A stretch of 64,000 bases of DNA from Pollenia angustigena (GCA_930367215.1 OV884056.1:56916308-56980307); one strand, 5' to 3'. Counted from the first letter of the stretch, positions 34,753-48,031 are shown. Notes: generated by a model from the sequence alone, not told the origin. A program made the numbers and translations.

Positions 34753-35380
34753 TTAAACGTTCGAATTCGAAAAAGTACTTAAAAAAATGCAGTCAAAACC
34801 AAAACCTGTCGAACAAAACACTAAAATTTGTGTACAGCTTTTCGCATTCAATGAATCTGAATTTTCATTCGCCCAAATGCGGCAATGCTGCTTATTGACG
34901 AATCCACTGAGGTGAAAATGTGCCTCATCCCTCAAGATGATTTTCTTCGAAAATTTATCATCCACTGTTGCCATTTCTTGCCACCATTCTGACTATTAAC
35001 GATGTTTGGAATGGTCAAGATGCTTTACTTCTTGAGTCAGTTGCACCTTGTAAGCGTGTAAATGTAAGTCTTTATGCATTATGTTCAACAACGACGAGCG
35101 TGAGAGGTGCAATTGTTGGGCACGACGATGAGTTGAGGTGGACGGCTCTTCAGCCACACTATCCCGAACAGCAGCAATATTGACATCTCCTACAGACCCG
35201 GTTTGTTAAAATTTTTGCACGATTTTTCCGATTGTACGCACATTGGGACGATTAAGTTGACCGAAAAAAATCACGAACTGCATGATGTGCATTTTGATGT
35301 TAACGCCCATTTTCATAATAAATTTGAATAACTTAAACGCGTTGCTCGATTGTGTATCTTTCCATGGTTATGTTTGTCTG
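34753..35380 (-). pseudogene. mariner-superfamily transposase, N-terminal half, frameshifted
   Basis: On the minus strand from about 35375: ERYTIEQRV and QIYYENG (helix-turn-helix), after frameshifts DVNIAAVRDSVAEEPSTSTH-like and RAQQLHLSRSS segments, KVQLTQE, then FSKKIILRDEAHFHLSGFVN with the first catalytic Asp, and CRIWANEN. It stops near 34753, before the second Asp. This is the same protein family as 31860-32583 but the complementary half. Sequence near 35430-35475 (GGTGGTTCACATT and GTTAACCACCC) may be the upstream transposon end. Confidence 0.75.
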
Positions 35381-35475
35381 TAATTGAGAAATGTCAAATG
35401 GAATGCAGAAAAAAACTTGATGTTAAGGGGTGGTTCACATTCAACATCGGCCCTTAAAAGTTAACCACCCTTTAC

Positions 35476-36639
35476 TTAGAATTAGAAACTAAGAAATTAA
35501 TTATTAACTTTATTGTTTTATGGCGAAACTTGTTTTCTTTTGTAAACGTTAAATATGCAACACTTTGTAAAAATCAGGTTGGCATTTAAAAATTCTGCAA
35601 AATTACATGTAACACTTATGATAGACTCTTTTTTTAGAAAAGAAAACACGCCATTAATTCCTCTTAAACTGAAAAAATAAATTGGTTTTTGCATTACCAA
35701 TACTAAAAAACTAAAGCACTTAAACAAATAATTTGTATTTATTAGAAATTTAAGCAAAACATTTTAATAAAAACCTTAAATTCAAAATTACTTGTAGTAA
35801 ATAAGATTTAATAACGCAGACTTTTTTTTAGCTGTTTTCCATTCTTTTTTGTCTAATTGTGTAGAATATTGTGCATTTTAAGGGAGTACTTTCAGTTTTC
35901 ATGGGACTTTAACTTTGTTTCTTAATCAATCCGCGAAATAACCGCCTTTTGCCGCTTCCACGGTTAATTAATTGTTTGATGATAAGATTGGCCAAGATTT
36001 TATTGAAATGGCAACTCTTTTTCTTAACTTTTGTTATATAAAATGCTTGCAGGGTCATTTACAGTTTATCTCACTCTCATACACGAATACTAACACACTT
36101 TCTTGGCAACAGTTCCTTCCTTAAAAAAAACTTTTACAAAATCCCGACACAACTCAAGTTTTATTGAATGTCTGTCTGTCTGGTGTGCTAACAAAATGTT
36201 TTTGACTTGACTTGGAAAAGTTCAAAATTAATGCCTAAAGAGGTACAAATTTAATGGAAAGAAAAATAAAAGAAAAAGTATTTAATAGAGATGTTTTTTC
36301 TTTACATCTCTATTACATCTCTATTAAATACTTTTTTATTTTCTTTTCTTTTCTTTTTCTTAATACAATTATTGAGTCATTAACAAGTTAAACGAGTTAA
36401 TCCGACATTAATATTTGTTCAGAGTTAATTAATAGAAAAATAAATAGACGCCTTAAGTTTGTTTGCATAATTTATTAACGGTTAAATTTATGCTTAAGTA
36501 CCTTTTTTGTTTTTTGAAGGAAAAGTTTGTTTAAGAACAGAGTTCTAAACAAGAAATATGCGGGGTTTTCTTATTGGGCGATTCTGTTTTGTTGGAGTCC
36601 ACAGATTACGGAAGTAACAATAATTTTTATATTCTACAA
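35476..36639. other. noncoding sequence
   Basis: No gene recognised. 35800-36060 is of moderate complexity and could be unique host sequence. A small inverted repeat (36258-36352) is listed separately. Confidence 0.4.
36258..36352. repeat. 95-bp inverted repeat
   Basis: Arms of about 36 bp (36258-36293 and 36316-36351) with AAGTATTTAATAGAGATG and its complement, around a ~22-bp loop. It could be a tiny MITE or a replication-generated hairpin. Confidence 0.7.
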
Positions 36640-37795
36640 CGAAGGTAAAATGCTATATATATAAGTTTATCATTCCGTTTGTAGTTTCTACAATATTGAT
36701 CTTAGATCCTATAATGTATGTAAATATATTCTGGATCCTTATGAGGACCAAAATTGATTTAACGATGTCTGTTTGCCCGTGTTTCCGTTGAAATTGGTTT
36801 TCTGAATACCCCAGATTTGACGAGGACTTGGTAGTTCGCTATTTATTTAACATATCGTCCGTTATTGTTTGCTATTGAAATTTAGCCTGATCGGTCCACA
36901 AATGGCTGCGATATGAGCAAAAAACCAAGACTGCCTTTAATTTTACCAAAAACTCCGTTGTTGTTGTCTTAGTTTTATTTTTATGTATTTCTGAAGAACG
37001 GCAGGAGCCAAAGCTTAGTACAAGGCTCTGGTTTATCAATATCCGACAATGTTTTGGCGAGATTGGACAAGGGGGCGTGGCACTTTCCATACAAAGACAT
37101 TAAATATTCCTGTATATCTAAAGAACGGCAGGAGCCAAAGCTTAGTACAAGCCTCTGGCTTATCAATATACAATATCCGACAAGATTTGGGCGAGATTGG
37201 ACAAGTGGGCGTGGCACTTCCCATACAAAGACATTTAAGATTCCTGTAAATCTGTAAAACGGTAAGGGCCAAAGTTTCCAAATCAGGAACAATCACCTCG
37301 GTTAACAATTTACACAACATCCGACAAAATGTGGACGGTATTGGACAAGGGGGCGTGGCACATTAAAATCAAAGACATTATAGTTTTCAGTATAGCTGGA
37401 GAGCGGTAACGGGCAAAGTTTTCAAATAAGGTACAATCACCTCGGTTGTCCATCGGGCAAAATGTGGGCGGCATTGAACAAGGGGGCGTGGCACATACCA
37501 ATTAAGGAAATTATAGTTTCCTGTATATCGTAGGAACGGCTAGGGCCAAAATTTCCCAATTAGGTGTAAGCACTTCGGTTATCAATACACAACATCCGAC
37601 AAATTTGGCCGAGATTGCACAAGTTGGTGTGGCACTTCCCATTCAAGGATATTAGAGATTTCTGTATGTCTGAAAAACGGCAAGAGACAAAGTTTCTCAA
37701 TTAGCTACAAGCATCTTGGTAAATAATTCACAACATCCGACAAAATGTGGGCGGTATTGGGCAAGTAGGCTTGGTACATAGTTGAACTATTTATA
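36640..37795 (+). mobile_element. Helentron-like repeat with tandemly expanded internal block
   Basis: The 5' block contains AAGTTTATCATTCCGTTTG, CTACAATATTGATCTTAGAT and TATTCTGGATCC, followed by an eroded GTCY segment. From about 36990 to 37785 a unit of roughly 135 bp is repeated about six times (CGGCAGGAGCCAAAG, CAATATCCGACAA, GGGGGCGTGGCAC). The overlapping open frames on both strands are products of this repetition and are not genes. The 3' hairpin end is not visible. Confidence 0.7.
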
Positions 37796-38913
37796 TATGT
37801 ATATAGATTTATTACCGTACCTTTGAAAATGGTATATAGGTCAAGGAGATAGGATTTTTAATCATATTGCTTAGTCTTTTTAGTGAAATAAATTTATAGA
37901 ATTCTTTTTAAATTTTTTAACAATCTAGAACCCTTTCATATTTTAATCTTTAGTTTTGTAACACTGTGTTGAAAAAAAGCACTAAAAAGAAACAACCACA
38001 AGGAAGGAGTTAACTCTTCAATAAATTAATTAATCTGTTAGTAAATGTTAAGTTGTTACTATTATCTTGATTTACAAAAATTAAATCAAACAATCCAACA
38101 AACGACTAAAACTTTTTTAATGAACTTAATTTGTTTTGCCCACACTTTTTCCCCTGTAACTGCCATAATAAACATAAATTATTCCATTGGTAACTTTTTG
38201 TTGCAACAAGTTTTCTATTTTCTATGGCTAAAGGAATTAGGAAAACTTTTTTAAAATATTTTGTCCATTTTTTTCCTCTCTAAACAAAAGTTTTATGTAA
38301 TAAGAATAAAAACAACTTTTAATTAAAAATTATAATATGAATAAAAACATAAAACAAATAATGTTTATGTTTTGTGGTTTCTTTAGTTGAGATAATTGAT
38401 AATAATTTAATTGAGAGCAACAAAGCAGCTGAACTTGAACCAGAACCAGAACTGAACTAGTAACTCAACTCGAACCTGGAATAGAATTTTTCTGAGAGAC
38501 AGAAAGTCTTTCCCGCAAGAAGCATACTAAAAAAGGACTGGTGAGATCTGTCAATTTTCTAGTTTTGCCGAATCCAAGGTATTGACAGCAACTCCTTTCA
38601 CCAGACGATGTAACACCATAAAGTAAAATATTTTAAGATGATCCCTACAAACTCCCGACAATGAAATCATATACAGAACTGGAACTTTAATCTTAACTTA
38701 AATTCAAATGAGAAAGCGCAACTGAAATCTTAAGCCTCAACTTAAAGCTAAAATTAAAATTGAACCAGAACCTGTATTATCACTAAAATATGATTCTTTC
38801 TTTAATACCTGAACTAAAATACGATCTCTCACTTTAACTTCATATTATAACTTAATCCTAAAAAATAAATTAAAGAATGTGAAACAGAACTGATTTAAAT
38901 TTTAAACTAAGCT
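37796..38913. other. noncoding sequence with degenerate GAACY repeats
   Basis: No gene. From about 38430 to 39250 (flanking the SINE) short GAACC/GAACT/AACTGAA motifs recur at irregular spacing, like a decayed version of the satellite at 40340-41205. Confidence 0.5.
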
Positions 38914-39034
38914 AGCCGGTAGGCTAACTGGTAGTTAGCTAGCAGTGTGGGGGTTGCGGGTTCGATTCCAGCCAGAGACTTTGGTCTCCTGCATACAAGC
39001 GTAGAGCTTCGCGGGATTAGCTTAGGAAAAAAAA
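38914..39034 (+). mobile_element. tRNA-derived SINE, full-length
   Basis: The tRNA-like head has AACTGGTAGTTAGCTA (A-box/D-arm region) and GCGGGTTCGATTCC (B box, T arm). The family tail TCTCCTGCATACAAGCG, AGAGCTTCGCGGGATTAGCT and a short A run follow. The open frame at 38947-39189 is a shadow. Confidence 0.8.
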
Positions 39035-40339
39035 CTAGTATAGAACCTCAATTGCAATTAAGTTCAGAGCTGGTTCTGTTCAACGGTACAAATTTAAAAT
39101 TTTTTAAAACTGCAACTAGAATCGAAATAAGAAGACGAGTTAACAGCTCAACGAAATCACGACTAGAACCGGAACCAGATCGTGAGTAGAACCTCAAGTA
39201 GAATCAAAACTGATTTTCAGCCATAGCCAAAAGCTAAACTGTAACCCTAAACTTTATGAGATTTTGAACTAAAACCTAAGAAAGCTCATTTTTTTCTGTT
39301 GAAAAAGCTCAACAAGAACGCAAACTAGGTTTAAAAAAAAAATTATAAAACCTTTTTTTAACTGTTATAAATGTACAAAGTGGTCATTGTTAATTAATGA
39401 TTCAACATATCGTTTTTTTTCTTGTGGATATTTTCTGTTCTTTTAAAATAAACAAAAGAACATAATTAATGAATTTTTGCTCATTATTTATTTTTCCATG
39501 GCAGACAACAGAGATACCAGCATTTTTTGAGGTGGACATGATTTGTAAAGACTTTTTTCGATTGTGTTTTGTTATAAAAAGTTAAAGACAATTTTGTGTT
39601 TTTTTTTTAACAAAGCCCATTGTTCTCATTAATATTATAGAAAAAAGCTTATTTTATATTCAAGGTTTTCTTTGGATTTGTTACCAGTTTTTATTGCCAG
39701 CCAAGTTGTTGTACTATTAAGAAAACACAACACAAATCCTTTAAAAATGCTCCTTAAGTCCTACCAATTCATAAAATTCATAAATCGTTTCTAAATGTTC
39801 TTTTTTTGCAGCTCGTTCGTTCACTTTCCTAACCAGTAAAAACAGTTAAAGCAAAACGGAAGAATTAAAACCAAACTAAGTACATCTAAATAATTAAAGA
39901 TGTAATTAAAACTTATGCTTGGAACCAGTACCGGCAAGTTGTGGATATTAAAACGCCACAACTCTCAATTAAATTGTTGAAACTTTTGATTTTTATTTGT
40001 TCATTTCGTATTCGCGTTTTTGCTTTAGTTTGTTAACACATAATTAAAATAACAGGTTTTAAACGAACTGAGTTAGTCAGCACTCTGTCAGTCATTTATT
40101 TAGTTCTACATTCATTCGTATGAGTTGTTATTGCAAAAGTTAGACTTTTGCAACAAACAATTAAAAATTTTTCATTTCGATTCTTGCAACAAAGGCAATG
40201 ACTTTAAAATATGAAGTAGAGTTTTTTTGATACAGAGGTAGAAAATGTATGCGAGTATGTGAATTAAATGAAAAGAAGTAGGACCCAAAATATTTTGGAC
40301 AACTAGGACTGAAGAATTAGATAGATAACTAGATAACTG
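39035..40339. other. noncoding sequence
   Basis: No gene recognised. Confidence 0.4.
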
Positions 40340-41205
40340 AAATAGAATTGAACTAGAACTGAAATAGAACTGAATTAGAACTGAACTAGAGCTAAACAAG
40401 AACTGAACTAGAACTAAACATGAACTGAACTAGAACTGAACAAGAACTAAACTAGAACTGAACTAGAACTAAATTAAAACGGAACTAGTGCTAAGCTAGA
40501 ACTGAACTTGAACTAAACAAGAACTGAACTAGAACTGAACTAGAACTGAACTTGAACTGAACTAGAACTGAACTAGAAGGAAACTAGAACTAAAATAGAA
40601 CCCTACTAGAACTGAACTAGAACTGAACAAGAATTGAACAAGAACTGAACTAGAACTGAACTAGAACTGAACTAGAACTGAACTAGAACTGAACTAGAAC
40701 TGAACTAGAACTGAACTAGAACTGAACTAGAACTGAACTAGAACTGAACTAGAACTGAACTAGAACTGAACTAGAACTGAACTAGAACTGAACTAGAACT
40801 GAACTAGAACTGAACTTGAACTGAACTAGAACTGAACTAGAACTGAACTAGAACTGAACTAGAACTGAACTAGAACTGAACTAGAACTGAACTAGAACTG
40901 AACTAGAACTGAACTAGAACTGAACTAGAACTGAACTAGAACTGAACTAGAACTGAACTAGATCTGAACTGGAACTGAACTAGAACTGAACTAGAACTGA
41001 ACTAGAACTGAACTAGAACTGAACTAGAACTGAACAAGAACTGAACTAAAACTGAACTAGAACTGAACTAGAACTAGAACTGAACTAGAACTGAACTAGA
41101 ACTGAACTAGAACTGAACTAGAACTGAACTAGAACTGAACTAGAACAGAACTAGAACCGAACTAGAACTAAAGTAGAACTCTACTAGAACTAAACCAGAA
41201 ATAAA
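40340..41205. repeat. 11-bp satellite (AACTAGAACTG)n, about 80 units
   Basis: Regular 11-bp repeats, most homogeneous between about 40610 and 41160, with scattered substitutions and more diverged units at both edges. The period is close to one helical turn of DNA. Stops in every phase rule out coding on the plus strand. Confidence 0.95.
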
Positions 41206-42986
41206 ACAAAACTGATATAGATCTGAAGAAGAACTGCACTGCATTGCATTTTAACTGAACTAGGTTTAAAGAAACCTTTTATTAATTTTAAAACGCTTAT
41301 TTTCTTTTTAATGGGGCCACCGTAATAATTCTTTAACTTTACCCTTAAAAATAAACTCATATTTTCAACCATTTATCAAAGTTAACATATCTGTATTACT
41401 GATTAGTGTTCTTAAGCACAAAAATTAACAAGTTGCTGATTCTGCAAGTGTACGATGAGTCGTTACAGTTTTCAAATTCCTTTAGGTAATAATTTGCTTT
41501 AATGACTTTGCTACTTTTTCAATAGAATACAAAAGCTGAAACAAAAAAAAAAAAAAAAGAGGAAGTAAACCCTACGGCCCTTCAAATGTTAAGTGAGAAT
41601 AAAACATGCATTTCTAACTACTTTGATTAATTAAAAGAATTTGTGAGGATTCAAATAATTCTAAAGAGACTTTGGAAAACGCATTTGTTTTTGAGTTTAA
41701 TACGGCACAAGTTATTTAAAAGTTAAGCAAACAAATTTTGCTAATTTGGATCCTTTTCAAAAGCTGATATTATACCTGTCATGCTAGACATCTATTTTTA
41801 CAATTTAATTTTCCTAATTTTGTGTCTTTATAGTTCAAATTAAAAAAAATTATCCTTGTTGCACAATTCATTTAATTGTGGGAGTTCTTAAAACTGCTCA
41901 TGCAATAAAAATGTTGATATTATTTCAGGTTTTACATTTATGCCAATTTAGAAACCATTCAACGTGTTTTCTATTGTTGTTAAGTTTTGCTTCAATCCAA
42001 GCATAAACGTGTGAATTTTCCAGCCTTTATGCATTTTCCCCTTCCTGAATATTTTTTAGCCACTTTCAGGCTATTAAAACTATTTATCCATTACAGTCTC
42101 ATATTAAAGTAAATTGCATATACACAAGTGAGAATGCATTTATAAGTGAATAAAATTACTTTTAAATGCTGGAATCAACACCCTGCTTTTCTGAGGGTTA
42201 AAATAGTAAGCGCTGGTTAAGACACGTCAGGATTATTTTGATTATATTTTAAACCTGCATGTACATTCATACGCAATTGGTTTGTGTCTTCTATTTTCTT
42301 ATTCTTTAGTTAAAATTTAAATTCAACTCGCATATTACGAATTAAATTTAGTTTAATTAAAAAATCGTTTGCTTTTGCATAACGTTTACAACATAAATTA
42401 TGTTATTTAATTATCTTCTTGCAAATAATGATAAGTAAGTCAATACAAATTGTTATGAATAAAGCTAAAGTTTGATAAATTTTCTGGTCACGCTCTTTTT
42501 TTGAATCTAAGGGAACGCTTAAGGACCGATTTCACAATAAACATGTTCGAATTGCTATACATTTCAAGGCAAAGAAGAAAGAACAATGTAGGCTTTTGTC
42601 AATTTTTTCTTAAGTTTGTTGTAGGAACAACAACAACACTACAAATAGAAACACATTCATTATTTTCATGTTTCAAAAATAAAGTAATTTATAAAAAGAA
42701 AGAGAAATTCCCGATTTCTATTTGTTCAAATAATTTAGTTTAATAAAACAATTTGTTTAAGAAGAATGTTAACGAAAAACACATTTTGCAGTTCTCCTGG
42801 TGTCTTATAATTAAAAAGTTCTATTGTATTGTAAACAAAAGTGAAACATACGTAACGGGGAATTTAATAATCTTTCTCTCTCTCACTCTCTCTCTTTGGG
42901 GTTCCCTGGGTTAAGTGTTAAGTATCAAAATCCCACTTTCGGCTTATTTCAAGTACAAATTCGGGATTTAAACAACATAGAAATTC
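41206..42986. other. noncoding sequence
   Basis: No gene recognised. It holds an A run at 41541-41558 and a CT-rich microsatellite at about 42872-42896. The 80-codon frame at 42501-42743 has no family features. Confidence 0.45.
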
Positions 42987-43895
42987 TTGAATCAAGCACA
43001 GTTTGGGATGAAGTTAATATCACTTTTACTAAAGTCAATGGCAACTAGAGCATGGAGGGATTATAACATCGGACATGCAAGAATCCTTATGATATTAATA
43101 GGCAAACGGATGTTGATTATGTCACACCTAAGCCAATCTTTTAATACTGGCTTCACCGTAAGCATCTTGGATAGTTTGGCTCATGATGATGACCTACAAA
43201 CTCCCGCGGGTGCAATACGATTATTCACCGACGGGTCCAAAGCACTGCGTGGTGTCGGTTCTGACATTTACTCTGATCAGTTAAACTGGAACATTCCTCG
43301 TAGGCTGCCGGATCACTGCAGTGTTATTAAGGCCGATATAGGTACCATCTACACAGCCGCGGGGCACAATCGCTATGGTGAGATATCTGGCAGGGATATT
43401 CACATTAAAACCGATAGTAAAGCGGCTTTAAGATCCCTGGTGAGAGTGTTCATCACATCGAAAATTATCCGAGAATACCGGATGTCACTGGAGGAGATAG
43501 CAAAACATTCAGTGATTACCCTTAAGTGGGTCCCTGGACACAGGAGCATACATGGAAACTGTATGGCTGATTCCTTGGTGCATGCAGGTACTACCTCGAG
43601 TCGTAGCGGTTAAGCTAGTAAGCAACTTTTTGCATACAAATTTCATCTCATTGCAAATCAGAAGTGGTTTGATGGAATCACATGCGGGGAAACCAGAAAA
43701 ATCTGGTCCATCCTAGATGAAAAGATGACACGGCGCGCATTGATGATGTTCACTGCCACTGGCCTATTGGGAAACACGCTCCCTTACAATAACCTATGTA
43801 TCAGTTGCGGCGACGAAGAGGAGGAGGAGCCAACAGAAAATCTTCTCTGTCACTGCCCGGCATTCGGAGACCTAAGACTCCAGCTGTTTGGTTAA
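42987..43895 (+). pseudogene. LINE RNase H domain and Cys-rich tail (I/LOA/R1 group)
   Basis: The frame 42987-43613 carries an RNase H domain: LFTDGSKALRGVG (first Asp), LPDHCSVIKADIG (where the family has Glu, here Asp), IHIKTDSKAAL (third Asp) and WVPGHRSIHGNCMADSLV (His and last Asp). After TAA at 43611-43613 the same frame continues KWFDGITCGETRKIW, then TGLLGN, CISCGDEEEEEPTENLL and CHCPAFGDLRLQLFG, the Cys/His tail of I-type LINEs. RNase H removes RNA from the RNA:DNA hybrid during insertion. The Glu-to-Asp change and the stop suggest a dead copy. The reverse transcriptase upstream is absent. Confidence 0.85.
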
Positions 43896-44797
43896 AAAAT
43901 TATCAGGGACAAAATCTGTCTCTCTGAAATTCAACCGAATGGCTGAGTGAGAATGTCAACAGCCAGGTAACGTATGAACATTGGGAGACGGTGTAATATA
44001 GAACAATACAACGGGAACTAATTACTGGACCCAAACCCTACATAACCTACTTAAATCAATCCTTTTTTCGGATTATTTTTAGTACGGATCAAGGATTAAA
44101 TTTGGCTTAGTTTAAGTTTTCGGCACTTTAATAATCCGTTCTTGAATCAAGTATTCTGTTCTTGATTTAAGAAAATCTATACTTAGCGTACACCGCTTTG
44201 TCTTGGTGACTAAAGGGACAATATATTAAAAAAATAGAATAGATGAAGTAAAATTGGTGTTTTTTTGCATCTTAAAGAACAGAGATAAGACTTATAGCAC
44301 AAAAAGATGGAAAAATTGTCAAAAAATTTAACTTAATACACTATAGACTACTAAGGATTGAAGAGGGGACAACTGTTACTATTATCAGGGAGTGTTTCAG
44401 TGGTCTGATCGCAAAAGATAAAGAAGAGGCATATGCATTTGATTTATACCAGCTAAATGTCAAAGGGGCAAAATTGTTACAATCAGCACTGCTGGGCATT
44501 AAATATTAATACTTTTATATATTTAAAACGCGAAAGAGTGCTGCCATTGTTATTGTGTGACACGGTTTTGACTATATCATTGTATGTTATTTGGTTGTTG
44601 AAATGCATGTGCATGGATTAAAAAGGTGTCAGAAACTTTTAATAAAACTTATTTTATATCAAAATTCATGAATAGATGTGTGTGGGCTTAAAAAATAAAG
44701 TGCAGAAAATAATGTTTACACTCAAGGAACAATTTAAGTAAAATTTAATAAATATATGTGTCTTAAGCAAGCAAGCAACTTTATTTTTCTACTCTTT
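43896..44797. other. noncoding sequence
   Basis: Probable LINE 3' UTR at first, then unassigned AT-rich sequence. No gene. Confidence 0.4.
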
Positions 44798-45423
44798 AAG
44801 GAGCGTATAGACGACATGTTTTTGTCATCTGACATGTCAAATTTCCCACTGCAAAACACATATATGTCGTGTGTTACCTTTTTAACTTTGCTTCTGTAAA
44901 AGTCAGACGCAAAGTCATCTGACAAAATTTCAATTAGAGCGTGCTCTATTTTTTTCTGACATCAGAAATCTATGCCGGGAAGAAACTGGCAGCGGCGTCA
45001 ACTATTGACGGAATCATTAGCCGGCTGCAGTTAATATTGTACAATACCGAGTTATGTATGCTCATCTCACCATTGAATAGAATTTATGTAAATATAAACA
45101 TAAAAACCGTTTCATTTAAAAATTCTAAATTGGTATCTTTAACATAAAAGAAAAAAATGTTAAGATGGCTAAATTATTTTACGGTGCAAATAAATATTTT
45201 CGTGGCGGCAGCAAGCTATTTTGAACCCGAGAACTACTTTGGTTTCTGCAATAACAATGCGAAAAAAAACAGAGACAATGTCAGAAGCAAATTACATGTA
45301 CGTTTGTGACCGAATATTATAAACCTTATGTAAAACAGCAATTTTGACAGACATGAACAATTACATGTGACTTGAAAATTTGACATGTCAGATGACAAAT
45401 ACATGTCGTGTACGGGTGCCTTT
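44798..45423. mobile_element. MITE with ACGACATG terminal inverted repeats
   Basis: The left end AAGGAGCGTATAGACGACAT and the complement of the right end AAAGGCACCCGTACACGACA are inverted repeats that extend over ~48 bp, including GTCATCTGACATGTCAAATT. T-rich flanks with TTTA on both sides leave the target duplication (TA or TTAA) open. 626 bp, no transposase. Confidence 0.75.
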
Positions 45424-46623
45424 AGGTTTATTGTTGGACCAGGAACTAGTAACATGAAGTACTTAATAGGTGCTGGATTGGCTATAACTAAGGCCCCTTC
45501 TTCCATTTCGCCAAAAAAAAAAAAAAAAAAAGATTTTAATGATTTTCCTCTAAGACGTTTTAGCAGTGAAGTTGTATAAATAGCGGCACCTAATCAAGGC
45601 GACGTACACATTCTAAATATCGGCTGCATCACCTCAATCATTAAAGCTTCTACCATCTATAAACTCTTTGTAACACAAAAATTTATCAAAATTATTATTA
45701 ATTTACTTCAAACTAAGTTAAAATCTTGGCAATTTCCCATTAAACAACTCAAATTACCAACTTATTCCCTGAGGCTTTTATTTAAAATCCCCTAAAGGAT
45801 ATTGAAAAAAAAACATTTTTAACACCTTTTTCATATTTCATCTTTTGTCCCTTAATATCAAAGCATTACACATGAATAACAACTGCCTTGCGGCATTTTT
45901 AAATTTGTTTGGTCTTTTATAATATATTCCTATCCAAAAAGAAGTGCCGCCCTAATACACATGCTTTGTCATTGAAATAATCATTATTATGATAACAATA
46001 ACTACCCTAACACAGTCAAATTAAACACGTTCTTCTATAGTCGTTTGAAACCTGGTCTCTTGTAATATATTTTTTTTGTAAACAAACTTATTTGAAGCAC
46101 AATTTTTGGTTCATTATGAAAATGTGGGGGGGGGGACCAAATTCACAATTTCAGCAGTCATGACCTAAATCTTTTTTTTGTTGCTTTTAATTCAAGCGAC
46201 ACATATTGTCGTTGGCTAAACCATCAAGTGAGTGTATCATTCATTACGGATAAAAATATACATCAACATTGTTGTCAGCATCAAGTGCGCTGTCACAGCA
46301 ACAACATGTGGTTGGTTGAAAATGGTTAAAGGGCCACATCAGTGGTTGCTGGGTAGGGAATTAGTGCTAAGAAATATGATCATAAAAGTGTGTTAGTGTT
46401 AAAATTTAGAATGAAAAAGAATTTTCAGAAAAAAGTCATTTAAAAGAAACATTTTTTCGTTTTTAAATTTTGTTTCCATTTTCTAAAAACAGGCAGTTAA
46501 TCGGCTGTATTGTGGAAACCGTACATAAGTTGAAATATAATAGAATATACTTTTATGTGGCCTCGCTATGAAAAGTGGAGAAGACACTCTCTTCTAAGGT
46601 TTATAAGAGACTAGATTAGAACA
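45424..46623. other. noncoding sequence
   Basis: No gene recognised. An A run lies at 45513-45531 and a G run at 46125-46134. Confidence 0.4.
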
Positions 46624-46866
46624 GTGGTCTCGGTAATAACTGGGCATAGGCTGGTGGGGACTAATGCGAGGAAGATGGTTCTGGAATTCAAGGACTACTG
46701 CAGAAATTCTCATGACGAGGAGGAAGAGGAAATTGTATTTCATTTTCTGTGTCTGTGTCTGTGTCGTGTAACTCAGGACATTAGGAAGGGATACCTAGAA
46801 AAACGGGTATCAGCATGTTTGTATGATCCATTTCAGACAGAACTATTAGGAAGTCGAATTGATTAA
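46624..46866 (+). pseudogene. LINE Cys-rich tail relic (I/R1 group)
   Basis: VSVITGHRLVGTNARKM, then FKDYCRNSHDEEEEEIVFHF and LCLCL match the tail region downstream of RNase H in I/R1-type LINEs and parallel 43770-43880. One of the expected Cys is Ser. About 80 residues, isolated. Confidence 0.65.
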
Positions 46867-48031
46867 ATTCTGCAGTGACGCTCTGCCTTTTTAGCATATT
46901 TCCAATTTTGAAATTGATGTCTTCCGATTAGGATGAAATTTGCACCAAGGTTAGTCCTATTGGATAGTAGTTTAGACCCACTCTAACTGTGAAACTTTTT
47001 CACCGATCTTGTTGAAAATTTGTGTCGAAACTACTATCCCATAGGACTAACCTTCTTAAAACTTTTGCTCCCGAAAAAGGTGAGTTTTTTAGAATAAAAC
47101 AAGCCACCCTTTTCTGGAGCAACATTTTTAAGAAACAGACACCAAATTGCATTTTTTTTTTTTAAATAAAATGCCCCATTTTTTTGTAGAAAAGAAAACA
47201 CTAAAAGATAAAAAAAAAAAACAGTTAGCACCACTTTGCTTAGTGTACTTGAATAAGGCTTACTCGCCGGTTGCCCGCTTGTCACAAAAAACAAGTTTCC
47301 AATTCTAGCACATTGTATTTTTCAAAAGGTTCTTTTGAAAAGAAGATATTTTTAGTAGAGCAATATGGTTTTTTTTAAACATATTTTTACGAAATGGAAA
47401 AAAAAATTTTACCTTAATGCAATTTGTTTTTATTATGAGTACCATTTTAAAATAGTGCTTCTGTACCAAACAGTTTTTTATGACTTTAAAAAATTTCGGT
47501 CACAAATTTTCTTAAAATAAAAGAAAAAGTATAACTAACTTTTTTGCAATAATTTTTTTTTTTTTTATCCGAGTGCATTGTGCTGGCCTTTAGCCATTCT
47601 TGACATGTCAGTTTGTAGCATTTTATTAAATATTCATGCACAAAAAGAAAAAAATTGTTAAATCTGCTCACTTTTGTAATATTTTCATTATTTTAACACC
47701 TGGTTTTATGTTAAAAAAATTGTCTACTAAAACACATTTTTTTTGTGCTGCGTTGTAAGGATACTAAGTTTTTCGTCATTTCTTCTCTAACATCATTTTC
47801 GAGTGATTTATTACACAAAGAAAAAAAAATTTTCCGGCTTTTAAAAGTAAATTATTGTATAACATTTTGTTTAATGTTTTTAAGACAAATTTTCGGATCT
47901 ATGCTGGTATGGGACTTAGTTTGTAAAACTTTTTCTTGCTTTGGAGTAATGCACTTGTTTTCTTGCTTAAAAGTTAAATAAAATTGTTATGAATTTATTT
48001 TAATGGTGACACAAAATAAAGGATACACATA
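46867..48031. other. noncoding sequence
   Basis: No gene. A 27-bp inverted repeat (46947-46973 and 47028-47054, AAGGTTAGTCCTAT type) is present. Confidence 0.45.

Noticed and set aside
36872..37501. Several overlapping open frames on both strands
   Set aside because: All arise from the tandem block of a Helentron-like repeat.
40172..40399. Ser-rich minus-strand frame
   Set aside because: Translation of the edge of the 11-bp satellite.
47034..47294. 86-codon minus-strand frame
   Set aside because: Phe/Lys-rich product of A/T runs with no family match.
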